Source: Thiotrichaceae bacterium | GTDB taxonomy: Bacteria > Pseudomonadota > Gammaproteobacteria > Thiotrichales > Thiotrichaceae | DNA length: 25,322 nucleotides | Direction of reading: 5' to 3' | Assembly: GCA_027008665.1 (NCBI GenBank) | Contig: JALVEA010000326.1 | Span: 1-25,322, forward strand | Part shown: positions 16,774 to 24,599 of the stretch, in pieces | Numbering within the stretch: the first letter of the stretch is position 1 | Layout: the number at the start of each line of letters is the position of its first letter | Translations under genes and position numbers: made by a program | Notes under the pieces: generated by a model | The model's input: the letters and a program-made list of their open reading frames with translations, nothing else | What the model was told of the DNA's origin: nothing | Databases searched by the model: none

Positions 16774-16787
16774 ATAACAAATGTTAT
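16774..16787. promoter_or_regulatory. Perfect palindrome upstream of the single-TM gene
   Basis: ATAACA-AA-TGTTAT is a perfect 6+2+6 palindrome 118 bases before the ATG of the next gene, followed by TTGATT, which could serve as a -35. It is operator-like but unassigned. Confidence 0.25.
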
Positions 16788-16905
16788 ATTGATTCTTCAT
16801 CTAGACAGGTTATTTAATAATAGTAAGTTTTGCTAAAAAACATCTCATTGTAGATTTTTTATTTTAGTTAATCCTCTTCCTGTATAACCCTAAAGACACA
16901 TTGCT

Positions 16906-17388
16906 ATGGAAACTCAGAAAAGATACCACAATCTAGTTTTGTTAGATGATAATAATGAAAGTAAACAAACTGTTACGAAAAGATTGTTCTTTATTTTCTT
17001 ATTATTTCTTGCAGGGCTAGTGATTGGAGCCTTGTTGATTTCATTTCTGCATAATAAAAACAAGCTAACAGCTCAGGCAATTTCTACAACGGAGTCTATT
17101 GCTAATATTACGGGGGAATTACAAGAAATCGCTCCTCCAGACTTGCAATCTATCACAACAATAATACCATCTTCTGAAAAGGACGGCTGTAGCATTGAAA
17201 GTCTGGGTAGAAATGTAGCACAGGGGTGTTCTGTAGATGATTATGCTGAAACGCCTGTAGAGTCAGATAATACAACAGCAGATATAACGGAACTTAATAC
17301 TTTGTCTGCTCCAGAGGACACTACTAACAAAGTAGATACACCTTCTAAAAGTAATGCTGATGTGACTAATATTCTTGATTTACAGTAG
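16906..17388 (+). CDS. Single-TM protein of unknown function with disordered periplasmic tail
   Basis: I do not recognise this 160-residue protein. A short charged N-terminus (1-26) with Lys25-Arg26 precedes one TM helix (27-48). The rest is a Thr/Ser/Asp/Glu/Pro-rich, probably unstructured segment. The positive-inside rule puts the tail in the periplasm. Residues 64-84 carry the cluster pattern: SIANITG, then PD (78-79), then SIT (82-84). Two cysteines (95 and 108) flank a small loop that could be disulfide-bonded. No clear Shine-Dalgarno precedes the ATG. It converges on ampD with a single base between the stop codons. Codon use resembles the neighbours. It could be an adaptor or a membrane-tethered ligand; no function is proposed. 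Confidence 0.6.
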   Translation: METQKRYHNLVLLDDNNESKQTVTKRLFFIFLLFLAGLVIGALLISFLHNKNKLTAQAISTTESIANITGELQEIAPPDLQSITTIIPSSEKDGCSIESLGRNVAQGCSVDDYAETPVESDNTTADITELNTLSAPEDTTNKVDTPSKSNADVTNILDLQ

Positions 17389-17389
17389 A

Positions 17390-17998
17390 TTAATCTTTAG
17401 AACAATCAATAGTCAAACTTGCATTGGCTGGTAAATTTTCATTTAAATCTGTTGATAAGCGTTGCCAGTCGAAAAATGGGCCAGGATCTGTTTTTCTTTC
17501 AGGGGCTATATGTTGATGCCCCGTAATATTTCCTTTTTTTAAACTTGGGTATTGCAAATATAATTGCTGAATAATTATTTTTAGTTGAATATATTGAATA
17601 TTAGTAAATGCCTGTTCATCTGTACCTTCTAACTCAATGCCAATTGAAAAATCATTACACACTTTCCTGCCTTGAAAGCATGAAATGCCCGCATGCCAAG
17701 CACGTTTATGAAAAGGCACGTACTGAACTATCTCTCCATCACGTCGAATTAATAAATGACTAGAAACACGTAATTTGTATATCTGAGCAAAAAACGGATG
17801 ATCATCTTTAGGTAATTGGTTAGTAAATAATTTATCAATCCAGTTTTCACCAAATTTTCCAGGTGGCAGGCTGATATTGTGAATAATAATCAAGTTAATA
17901 TCATTTTCATTAGGACGATTATCAAAATTAGGGGAAGGATGTTGTCGAGCATTGCTTAATAAGCCTGATTTTTTATTGATAGTTGGTTTAATTTGCAT
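17390..17998 (-). CDS. ampD: 1,6-anhydro-N-acetylmuramyl-L-alanine amidase AmpD
   Basis: Cytosolic zinc amidase that removes the peptide from 1,6-anhydroMurNAc-peptides during wall recycling and thereby limits AmpR-inducing ligands where these exist. The 202 residues have the Amidase_2 fold with zinc ligands His40 (LIIIHNISLPPG), His161 (ITGHQHIAPERK) and Asp171 (KTDPGP), at the same spacing as E. coli His154 and Asp164. The active-site Glu is in FSIGIELEG. It is about 15-20 residues longer than E. coli AmpD, mostly at the N-terminus. A copy of the locus repeat lies 20-57 bases upstream. No ampE follows. Confidence 0.95.
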   Translation of the reverse strand: MQIKPTINKKSGLLSNARQHPSPNFDNRPNENDINLIIIHNISLPPGKFGENWIDKLFTNQLPKDDHPFFAQIYKLRVSSHLLIRRDGEIVQYVPFHKRAWHAGISCFQGRKVCNDFSIGIELEGTDEQAFTNIQYIQLKIIIQQLYLQYPSLKKGNITGHQHIAPERKTDPGPFFDWQRLSTDLNENLPANASLTIDCSKD

Positions 17999-18017
17999 AT
18001 AACTATTTCTCTTTAGT

Positions 18018-18055
18018 AAAGAAGTTCTAAGTAATGATTCTACAAATCTTACTTG
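18018..18055 (-). repeat. Copy of the locus repeat upstream of ampD
   Basis: Read on the minus strand, this 38-base segment matches 15794-15831 at 32 positions, including TAGAATCATT and GAACTTC. It begins 20 bases upstream of the ampD ATG and points toward it, as the 15794 copy points toward the thioredoxin gene. Confidence 0.6.
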
Positions 18056-18276
18056 AAACTTTCTGAGTAAATTAGTCTAAAATAAGGATCGATATGCTAA
18101 GTGTCTCTATTTTGCCACATATCATCTATCACCCTGTGCTTCTTCATGCTAAAATGACCAAGGAGCATGCATATTCTTTAATTTTATTATGTCTTTAAAT
18201 CAGGTGCCTTCGCAATGGAGTTGTTTTTAAAACGATGTTTTTTTTATAAAGTGATAATAATTTGTCAGGTTCAGCA

Positions 18277-19551
18277 ATGAAAAATATAGTGCGTATTCCC
18301 TTTTCACAGCATGGAATCAATGAAAGGCAGATTTGCAAAAAAGCCCAAATTATTTTGAACGCCTTAACCAAGGCAGGTTATGAGGCCTATTTAGTCGGTG
18401 GGGCTGTGCGTGATTTATTGCTTGGTAAACAGCCTAAAGATTTTGATATAGCAACTAGTGCACATCCCGAACAAATTAAAAAAGTCCTTCCCTCTACTCG
18501 TATTATAGGACGACGTTTCCGTTTAGCCCATGTTCATTTTGGGCGTGAATTTATTGAAGTTGCGACTTTTCGCGCACCGCATGATAAATCTGATAAAGGT
18601 TTAGTTAGCAATGATGGGCGTATTATTCATGATAATGTCTATGGCACGATTGCAGAAGATGCGCTCAGGCGTGATTTTACCATCAACGCCTTATTTTACG
18701 ACTTAAGCACAGGTGAGATTCTCGATTTCGTTGATGGTATGCAAGATATAGAGCAACGTCAATTACGTTTGATTGGTGATCCTAGTCGGCGCTATCGAGA
18801 AGACCCAGTCAGAATGTTACGTGCTATTCGCTTTATGGCAAAGCTAGGTTTTTCCTTAGAGCCTGAAACGAAATCCCCTATTCGTGAGTTATCACCTCTT
18901 TTATCAACCATTGCACCTGCTCGTTTATTTGATGAATCTTTGAAATTATTTCATAGCGGATATGCCGTTTTAACCTTTAGCTTATTGCGTAAATATTTGC
19001 TTTTTTCTTGCTTATTTCCATTAACAGAGCAGAGTTTAAAAGAAGAAGAGTCGGGTCTTTTTTTGAATTTAGTAATGTCGGCATTAAATAATACTGATAA
19101 ACGTATTCAAGGAAATAAGCCTGTTAATCCCGCCTTCTTATTTGCGGTGATGTTATGGCATCAGGTAAAAAAAGGCGAAATAATGTATCGTGAAATGGGT
19201 AATCCTGAGTTGCAATCGATGCATATGGCAGCATCAGATATATTGACGTGTCAAGTAAAAAGTGTTGCTATACCGCGTCGCTTTAGTAATATAACGCGAG
19301 AAATATGGACGATGCAGGGACGTTTTCAATTTAAAGCCTGCCGACGTGCGCTTAATTTTATTGAAAATAAACGTTTTCGTGCCGCTTATGATTTCATGTG
19401 CTTGCGCGCCTCCTCAGGTGAACCCTTGGAGGAGGATTGCGAATGGTGGACATTATTTCAAAGCCTTAGTTCAGAAGACCAACTAACGATGTGTAATGCC
19501 GCTAGTCCCCAAAAATATAAACGCTCAGGTCGGCGTAGAAGGCGCAAATAA
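18277..19551 (+). CDS. pcnB: Poly(A) polymerase I
   Basis: Adds 3' poly(A) tails to RNAs in the cytosol, promoting exonuclease decay and plasmid copy control. The class II nucleotidyltransferase core is seen: AYLVGGAVRDLLLG (Gly-Gly near residue 41), then PKDFDIATSAHPEQI with the catalytic DxD. ALRRDFTINALFYD and YREDPVRMLRAIRFMAKLGF follow, features shared with CCA-adding enzymes. The basic C-terminal tail (KRSGRRRRRK) and length favour PcnB over CCA transferase, as does folK next door. I use ATG 18277 (424 aa), with AGGT about 7 bases upstream; an in-frame TTG at 18262 would add five residues. First gene of the run to panC. Confidence 0.93.
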   Translation: MKNIVRIPFSQHGINERQICKKAQIILNALTKAGYEAYLVGGAVRDLLLGKQPKDFDIATSAHPEQIKKVLPSTRIIGRRFRLAHVHFGREFIEVATFRAPHDKSDKGLVSNDGRIIHDNVYGTIAEDALRRDFTINALFYDLSTGEILDFVDGMQDIEQRQLRLIGDPSRRYREDPVRMLRAIRFMAKLGFSLEPETKSPIRELSPLLSTIAPARLFDESLKLFHSGYAVLTFSLLRKYLLFSCLFPLTEQSLKEEESGLFLNLVMSALNNTDKRIQGNKPVNPAFLFAVMLWHQVKKGEIMYREMGNPELQSMHMAASDILTCQVKSVAIPRRFSNITREIWTMQGRFQFKACRRALNFIENKRFRAAYDFMCLRASSGEPLEEDCEWWTLFQSLSSEDQLTMCNAASPQKYKRSGRRRRRK

Positions 19552-19559
19552 GAAATATA

Positions 19560-20054
19560 ATGAAAAGCCCCGTATATAGAATCTATATAGGTTTAGGAAG
19601 TAATTTGGGGGATTCTACAACCTATCTAAATAATGCTGTGCAGTCTTTGCGTTCACTGCATCAAATTAATAATCTGAGACTTTCTTCTTTTTATCGCAGT
19701 AAACCACAAGGACCTCAAGACCAGCCTGATTATATCAATGCCGTTGCTCAATTTGATACAGACTTGGATGCACATGATTTATTATCTGTGTTGCAACAAA
19801 TTGAAAAAAATAATGATAGAAAACGAAATGGACAACGTTGGGGAGCACGCACCTTAGACCTTGATTTACTTTTATATGGCAATATTATCATTAATACGGC
19901 AACACTAATTGTTCCACATCCTTGGATGTATGAGCGTTCTTTTGTTTTATACCCTTTAAAAGAATTATCACCTGATTTAATTTTTCCTAATGGAAAGACG
20001 CTGGCACAATGTATTTTAAAAGTTTCTGCTGATGACCTTCAGCTCATACCTTGA
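19560..20054 (+). CDS. folK: 6-hydroxymethyl-7,8-dihydropterin pyrophosphokinase (HPPK)
   Basis: Transfers pyrophosphate from ATP to 6-hydroxymethyl-7,8-dihydropterin in folate synthesis. The 164 residues show the full HPPK pattern: YIGLGSNLGD, FYRSKPQGPQDQPDYINAVA, and the signature RWGARTLDLDLLLYGN carrying the two magnesium-binding Asp residues, then VPHPWMYERSFVLYPL. It starts 8 bases after the pcnB stop and ends 21 bases before panB, so it is cotranscribed. Confidence 0.97.
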   Translation: MKSPVYRIYIGLGSNLGDSTTYLNNAVQSLRSLHQINNLRLSSFYRSKPQGPQDQPDYINAVAQFDTDLDAHDLLSVLQQIEKNNDRKRNGQRWGARTLDLDLLLYGNIIINTATLIVPHPWMYERSFVLYPLKELSPDLIFPNGKTLAQCILKVSADDLQLIP

Positions 20055-20075
20055 TGGAGTACTAAGGAAAGTAAA

Positions 20076-20876
20076 ATGGCGACAACAATAACAGTAAAAA
20101 AGCTTCGTAAAATGAAACAAGAAGGTAATAAAATTACCATGCTAACAGCATATGATGCGAGTTTTGCGCGTGTTTTAGATCAGCAATCCATTGATGTTAT
20201 TTTGGTAGGGGATTCGCTCGGTATGGTGATGCAAGGGCATCAATCAACCATACCTGTAACAATGGATGATATGGTTTATCATACAAAAATAGTGTCACCT
20301 GTTTGCAAACGTGCTTTGGTGTTAGGCGACCTACCCTTTATGAGTTGCACCTCTCCTAAACAAGCGATTAAAAATGCAACGCGACTAATGCAACAAGGTG
20401 GAGCGCAGATGGTAAAAATGGAAGGGGGAGAGGCTCAGGTTGAAAACGTCATACAATTAACGCGTCACGGTGTACCTGTTTGTGCCCATTTAGGCTTGCA
20501 ACCCCAATCAGTGCATAAATTAGGAGGCTATTTTGTGCAAGGTCGAAATCAAAAAATTGCGGATAAAATTTTAAATGATGCTCTGTTATTGCAAGATGCA
20601 GGTGCGGATATGGTATTAATGGAATGTGTCCCTGTTACATTAGCCGAAAAAATTACAGAAGCCTTAGATGTACCCACAATAGGGATTGGAGCAGGACGTG
20701 GCTGTGACGGTCAAGTATTAGTATTGCAAGATATGCTAGGTATCTCAGAGAAAGCACCTAGTTTTTCAAAAAATTTCTTAATAGGACAATCTGAGGGGAT
20801 TGCAGGTGCAATTTCTGATTTTGTAACAAGTGTCAAAACACAAACCTTTCCATCCGATGCACAGTGTTTTTATTAA
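20076..20876 (+). CDS. panB: 3-methyl-2-oxobutanoate hydroxymethyltransferase (ketopantoate hydroxymethyltransferase)
   Basis: First committed step of pantothenate synthesis: transfers a hydroxymethyl group from methylene-THF to ketoisovalerate. The 266 residues form a TIM barrel with metal-binding Asp46 (VGDSLGMV) and Asp85 (LGDLPFM), Glu116 (KMEGGEA) and the catalytic Glu183 (LMECVP). VCAHLGLQPQSVHKLGGY and PTIGIGAGRGCDGQVLV are also present. Folate-dependent chemistry next to folK makes functional sense. AAGGAAA precedes the ATG. Its stop overlaps the panC start by one base. Confidence 0.97.
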   Translation: MATTITVKKLRKMKQEGNKITMLTAYDASFARVLDQQSIDVILVGDSLGMVMQGHQSTIPVTMDDMVYHTKIVSPVCKRALVLGDLPFMSCTSPKQAIKNATRLMQQGGAQMVKMEGGEAQVENVIQLTRHGVPVCAHLGLQPQSVHKLGGYFVQGRNQKIADKILNDALLLQDAGADMVLMECVPVTLAEKITEALDVPTIGIGAGRGCDGQVLVLQDMLGISEKAPSFSKNFLIGQSEGIAGAISDFVTSVKTQTFPSDAQCFY

Positions 20877-21724
20877 TGAGACATATTTCAGAAATATTAT
20901 CGCTTAGAAAACTTATTAAGGGTTGGAAACAGCAAGGTCTAACGATTGCATTAGTTCCTACAATGGGCAATCTTCATGCGGGTCATATAGCCTTAGTTGC
21001 AGGTGCTAAAGAGTTAGCTGATAAAGTCGTTGTCTCTATTTTTGTAAACCCTCTTCAATTTGATAAAAAGGAGGATTTGCTCGCCTACCCTCATACTTTG
21101 GATGAAGATAAACAGAAACTAGATTCTGTTGGCTGTGATTTAGTTTTCACTCCATCTGTTAAAGATATTTATCCTGATGGAGAAGCCACCACACGGGTAG
21201 AAGTACCTGTGCTTGGAGTTATTTTAGAAGGAAAATCGCGTGTAGGACACTTTTCTGGTGTTTCAACCATTGTTAATAAATTATTTAATATGGTGATGCC
21301 TGACATCTCAATTTTCGGACAAAAAGATTTTCAACAGTTGATACTCGTTCAACGTATGGTGTTAGATCTCAATATGCCTGTTGAAGTCATTGGTTTAGCC
21401 ACTGTTCGTGAATCTGATGGTTTGGCAATGAGTTCGCGTAATGGCTACCTAACACCAGCAGAGCGACGTATAGCGCCATTGTTTTATCAGCAATTGCAAA
21501 TAATAGTTACTGCTATAAAAAATGGAAATAAAGATTTTCAATCTTTACAACACACTGCCGCTAAGAAATTGAATGCATCGGGTTTTATAGCCGATTATAT
21601 TGAAGTGCGAGAAAGAAAAAACTTACAGATCCCATCAGAAAAGGACATAAACCTGGTGCTACTAGGTTCTGTCTGGTTAGGTAAAGCGCGTTTGCTTGAT
21701 AATATTGTCTTTTCCTTAGAATAA
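20876..21724 (+). CDS. panC: Pantothenate synthetase (pantoate--beta-alanine ligase)
   Basis: ATP-dependent condensation of pantoate with beta-alanine. With the ATG at 20876, which overlaps the panB stop as TAATG, the protein is 282 residues, matching E. coli (283). An upstream in-frame GTG at 20864 would add four residues and overlap panB. Motifs: PTMGNLHAGH with the HxGH nucleotide-binding site (His34, His37), VNPLQF, then KSRVGHFSGVSTIVNKLFN, FGQKDFQQ and SSRNGYL. panD, needed for beta-alanine, is not in the window. A stub reading frame with a perfect Shine-Dalgarno follows. Confidence 0.97.
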   Translation: MRHISEILSLRKLIKGWKQQGLTIALVPTMGNLHAGHIALVAGAKELADKVVVSIFVNPLQFDKKEDLLAYPHTLDEDKQKLDSVGCDLVFTPSVKDIYPDGEATTRVEVPVLGVILEGKSRVGHFSGVSTIVNKLFNMVMPDISIFGQKDFQQLILVQRMVLDLNMPVEVIGLATVRESDGLAMSSRNGYLTPAERRIAPLFYQQLQIIVTAIKNGNKDFQSLQHTAAKKLNASGFIADYIEVRERKNLQIPSEKDINLVLLGSVWLGKARLLDNIVFSLE

Positions 21725-21725
21725 T

Positions 21726-21757
21726 AAGGAGGTTATTTTATGCGTTGTTTAGTTTAG
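21726..21757 (+). other. Orphan Shine-Dalgarno and five-codon reading frame after panC
   Basis: AAGGAGG (21726-21732), a 7-base spacer and ATG (21740) lead to only MRCLV before TAG at 21755-21757. It overlaps the end of the convergent M23 gene. It looks like the surviving start of a gene once downstream of panC, or chance. Confidence 0.35.
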
Positions 21758-23343
21758 CCGCCTGTTCCACTATTAATATTCACATTAGATTGAGCAAAGC
21801 GATGCAGTACATTAAGCTGTAATACCAAATTAATGGCTTTGTTTCTAAAGCTGGCCAGATCCGTTGGTGTTAAGGACATGCTGTTGGGCAATTTTACTGT
21901 CATTGGATTGGCAGCAATACCATTTTTTCGAAATTCATAGTGACAGTGAGGACCTGTTGCAAGACCTGAGGAGCCAACATAACCGATAATATCGCCTTGA
22001 TAAACTTTTGCACCTTGTTTCAGATCTGATTTGAAGCGACTCATATGACCATAACGTGTTTCATAACCTTCGCGGTGTGTCAGTACAATGAGACGACCAT
22101 ACCCACCTTTTCTTCCTATAAATTTAACCGTACCATTACCCGTTGCCATAATGGGTGTACCACGTTTTGCGGCAAAGTCAGTCCCTTTATGAGAACGCAT
22201 TTTATGTAGAACAGGGTGAAAACGCCCTGGATTAAAATGAGATGAAACTCTAGCATGAGCAATAGGCGTACGAATAAAGGCGCGTTTCATCTCTCTTCCT
22301 GTGGGAGTAAAGAAATCAGATTTACCATCTTCACGGGTAAATCTGACAGTACGAAATTCTTTATTTTTATTGATAAATTCAGCAGCTAATAGGTTTTGAC
22401 TTCCTATCTTATCACCATCATGAAAAATTTCTTCATAAACCAAAGTGACTCTATCACCGACACGAATATCATGGGCAAAGTCTATATCCCAATCGAATAC
22501 TTTAATAATTTGTCTTATCGTATTTCCAGGTACACCTGCTTTTTTGCCATCAAGAAATAAGCCATTCTTAATCTCAAAAGAAGATCTTGCCTGACGGACT
22601 TCAAATAGGTTATTGACCCACTCTCCTTCCCAGATGCCTTCAAAACCATCGCTGCTAGGTTTTATGAGATAAGCTTTTTTATAAGAAGGAGCTAGCAGTA
22701 ATTCCATTAACTTTCCATTAACGGAGCGAGCTCTAACAATATTATCTCTCTTTAATCCTGCTAAGACAGTTTTTATCTCTTTATTGCGTAATAGAGTACT
22801 AATGGAATTTTTCAGTCCTATTTTATAGAGGATATTAGCAGGATTGTCGTATGATTTAACGGTATAAGATGCCCACTTACTCTCTGTATCAATGACTTGA
22901 TGTCCAATATAAGTTTCAATGGCACGAGTTGGTAGAGAAAGCTTTTGGAACTCAGGGTCAAGTTGAAATTTAGGAGAAAATACTAATTTGGCTTGCGAGG
23001 ATTCTACAGGGAGGGAATATTGTTTAGCTGAGGTTGCATTGATTGATAGAGCAAAGGTTGAAGGTTCACTCGTATCTTTTAACATTATGGAAGATTGAAA
23101 GGGAAGATTTCCTAATATCGAAAAACAAGCGAGTGTTACCACGCCTCTTATTATCCAAACGGATAAAGAATTGGGGTGCTTAAGCAGTTGACGTTTTTTA
23201 TGAACTGCTTTGCTTGTCTTTATCTTAGACGGGCTGACTGATGTTTGATCCAGTTTGCTATAAGATTGAATATCAAACTGTCCTATCACATCATTCCAGC
23301 TTTTCCTGCTATCTACCGACGTTTTATCCGTTCGTAAATTCAA
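21754..23343 (-). CDS. M23 (LytM-type) peptidoglycan endopeptidase, MepM/OapA-like
   Basis: Probable DD-endopeptidase that cuts peptide cross-links to let new glycan strands in. The 529 residues show a cytoplasmic N-terminus, one TM helix (about 61-79), a LysM/OapA-like region (about 157-225), a linker beta domain, and the M23 domain (about 365-480). Zinc ligands are His385 and Asp389 (SHKGTDF) and His468 of HCH; His433 (YGHMS) and His466 are the likely catalytic histidines, so the site is intact. It is longer than E. coli MepM (440), with a longer N-terminus and a roughly 45-residue C-terminal extension. It faces panC convergently. Confidence 0.9.
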   Translation of the reverse strand: MNLRTDKTSVDSRKSWNDVIGQFDIQSYSKLDQTSVSPSKIKTSKAVHKKRQLLKHPNSLSVWIIRGVVTLACFSILGNLPFQSSIMLKDTSEPSTFALSINATSAKQYSLPVESSQAKLVFSPKFQLDPEFQKLSLPTRAIETYIGHQVIDTESKWASYTVKSYDNPANILYKIGLKNSISTLLRNKEIKTVLAGLKRDNIVRARSVNGKLMELLLAPSYKKAYLIKPSSDGFEGIWEGEWVNNLFEVRQARSSFEIKNGLFLDGKKAGVPGNTIRQIIKVFDWDIDFAHDIRVGDRVTLVYEEIFHDGDKIGSQNLLAAEFINKNKEFRTVRFTREDGKSDFFTPTGREMKRAFIRTPIAHARVSSHFNPGRFHPVLHKMRSHKGTDFAAKRGTPIMATGNGTVKFIGRKGGYGRLIVLTHREGYETRYGHMSRFKSDLKQGAKVYQGDIIGYVGSSGLATGPHCHYEFRKNGIAANPMTVKLPNSMSLTPTDLASFRNKAINLVLQLNVLHRFAQSNVNINSGTGG

Positions 23344-24002
23344 GACAGTAACTCCATTTAGTGGCTTTTCTGTAAACTATGATTGTACTTTATTTAATCA
23401 TTAAAAAGCGAGCATAGCTTTACTTTTACCATAAGAAACCCTATTTTTGCAAGCAAAGCTAGTGATAGAGCGTACAACTTAGCAGAATAGCGGTTAAGTT
23501 ACTGATGTTACGCCCTCCTTGATGTAGTGCGAGTTACAGCAATTTATGCAATCCATAAAGCAATTGCTTCATAAATTTTAGAGGTGTGTTATATTAGTTT
23601 AAGTTATATAGTTGTTTTTTTGCTCTTATTTTGTGTACAAGATTCTCTCTACCTTATTGGATTTTATACTCCCTCTTTTTGTACCTATTCTCTTTGGGAT
23701 AGACAAAATTCATTTATCTACTTTTTATGGGTGAATTAGGATTAAATCTTGACCTTATTAATAACATCAGCGAACATATCCACCATTTAAGCACCCGCTT
23801 ATATGCTTAAAAAACAGGGGTAAATTCTATCGCCACGTCAATATAAGTTTTTAAGTGTTAGACCGAAAATGCAATTGTCAATACAAATAATAAGTGATTG
23901 TTTTTTCTGTAATTATTTTGATTATGATATTAACTTAGTTAAAAAATTATGAGTTAATGCCATCGTTTCACCATTTTTGTTAATTTTCGGGAGTGAGTCT
24001 TA
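23344..24002. other. 659-base intergenic region between the M23 gene and petA
   Basis: This long AT-rich gap separates divergent genes and must hold both promoters. I note a palindrome AAGCAATTGCTT (23558-23569) and an inverted repeat TTTAAGC...GCTTAAA (about 23787-23811). A -10-like TATGAT at 23924 lacks a good -35. A 27-codon ORF lies at 23727-23810. No tRNA or recognisable ncRNA was found. Confidence 0.5.
23727..23810 (+). CDS. Possible 27-residue small ORF
   Basis: ATG to TAA encodes a 27-residue peptide beginning MGELGLNLDLINNISEHI, with a helix-like alternation of hydrophobic and polar residues. There is no convincing Shine-Dalgarno, and its 3' end overlaps an inverted repeat. It may be a chance ORF or a decayed gene start. 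Confidence 0.15.
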   Translation: MGELGLNLDLINNISEHIHHLSTRLYA

Positions 24003-24599
24003 ATGGCAAGTTCAAAAGTAGATAAGGGTCGTCGGCGCTTTCTAGTTGCAGCAACCTCAGTGGTTGGTGCGATAGGCACAGCGGCTATGGCGACTCCGTT
24101 TGTTATGTCATTGACACCAAGTGCGCGAGCCTTGGCTGCAGGTGCGCCTGTAGAGGTCAATATTTCTAAAATTGAAGCAGGTCAACAACTTCGTGTTATT
24201 TGGCGTGGCAAACCAATTTGGGTTGTCAATCGCACGCCTGATATGATTGCGAAACTTCCTAGTGTTGCTCCTAAATTGAAGGACCCTGATTCAGAGGTCG
24301 AGTCACAGCAACCAGCTTATGCACAAAATATTCATCGCGCTATTAAAGAGCAATATTTAGTGCTTATTGGTATTTGTACTCATTTAGGCTGCTCTCCAAC
24401 CTATCGTCCTGAACTGGCCCCTGCTGACTTAGGTGCTGATTGGCCAGGTGGTTGGTATTGTCCTTGTCATGGTTCACGTTTTGATATGGCAGGTCATGTA
24501 ATGAAAGGTTCTCCTGCTGGAAAAAATTTGGAAGTACCACCTTATTACTATAAAAACGACACTACTATTTTAGTGGGCGAAAGTAAGGAGGTCGCATAA
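24003..24599 (+). CDS. petA: Ubiquinol-cytochrome c reductase Rieske iron-sulfur subunit
   Basis: The 2Fe-2S subunit of the bc1 complex, which takes an electron from ubiquinol and passes it to cytochrome c1. The 198 residues begin with a twin-arginine-type signal (RRRFLVAA, 11-18) and an uncleaved TM anchor (about 14-40). The cluster box is complete: CTHLGC (Cys125, His127, Cys130) and CPCHGS (Cys153, Cys155, His156); Cys130-Cys155 should form the disulfide. GGGAG lies 9 bases before the ATG. petB overlaps its stop codon. Confidence 0.97.
   Translation: MASSKVDKGRRRFLVAATSVVGAIGTAAMATPFVMSLTPSARALAAGAPVEVNISKIEAGQQLRVIWRGKPIWVVNRTPDMIAKLPSVAPKLKDPDSEVESQQPAYAQNIHRAIKEQYLVLIGICTHLGCSPTYRPELAPADLGADWPGGWYCPCHGSRFDMAGHVMKGSPAGKNLEVPPYYYKNDTTILVGESKEVA

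Larger units (their letters stand above)
16536..16905. other. Non-coding gap between the thioredoxin gene and the single-TM gene
   Basis: The 370 bases hold the terminator at 16560-16586 and a palindrome ATAACA-AA-TGTTAT (16774-16787). A less AT-rich patch around 16596-16655 contains a 14-codon ORF (16610) without a ribosome-binding site. Nothing else is recognisable. Confidence 0.5.
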
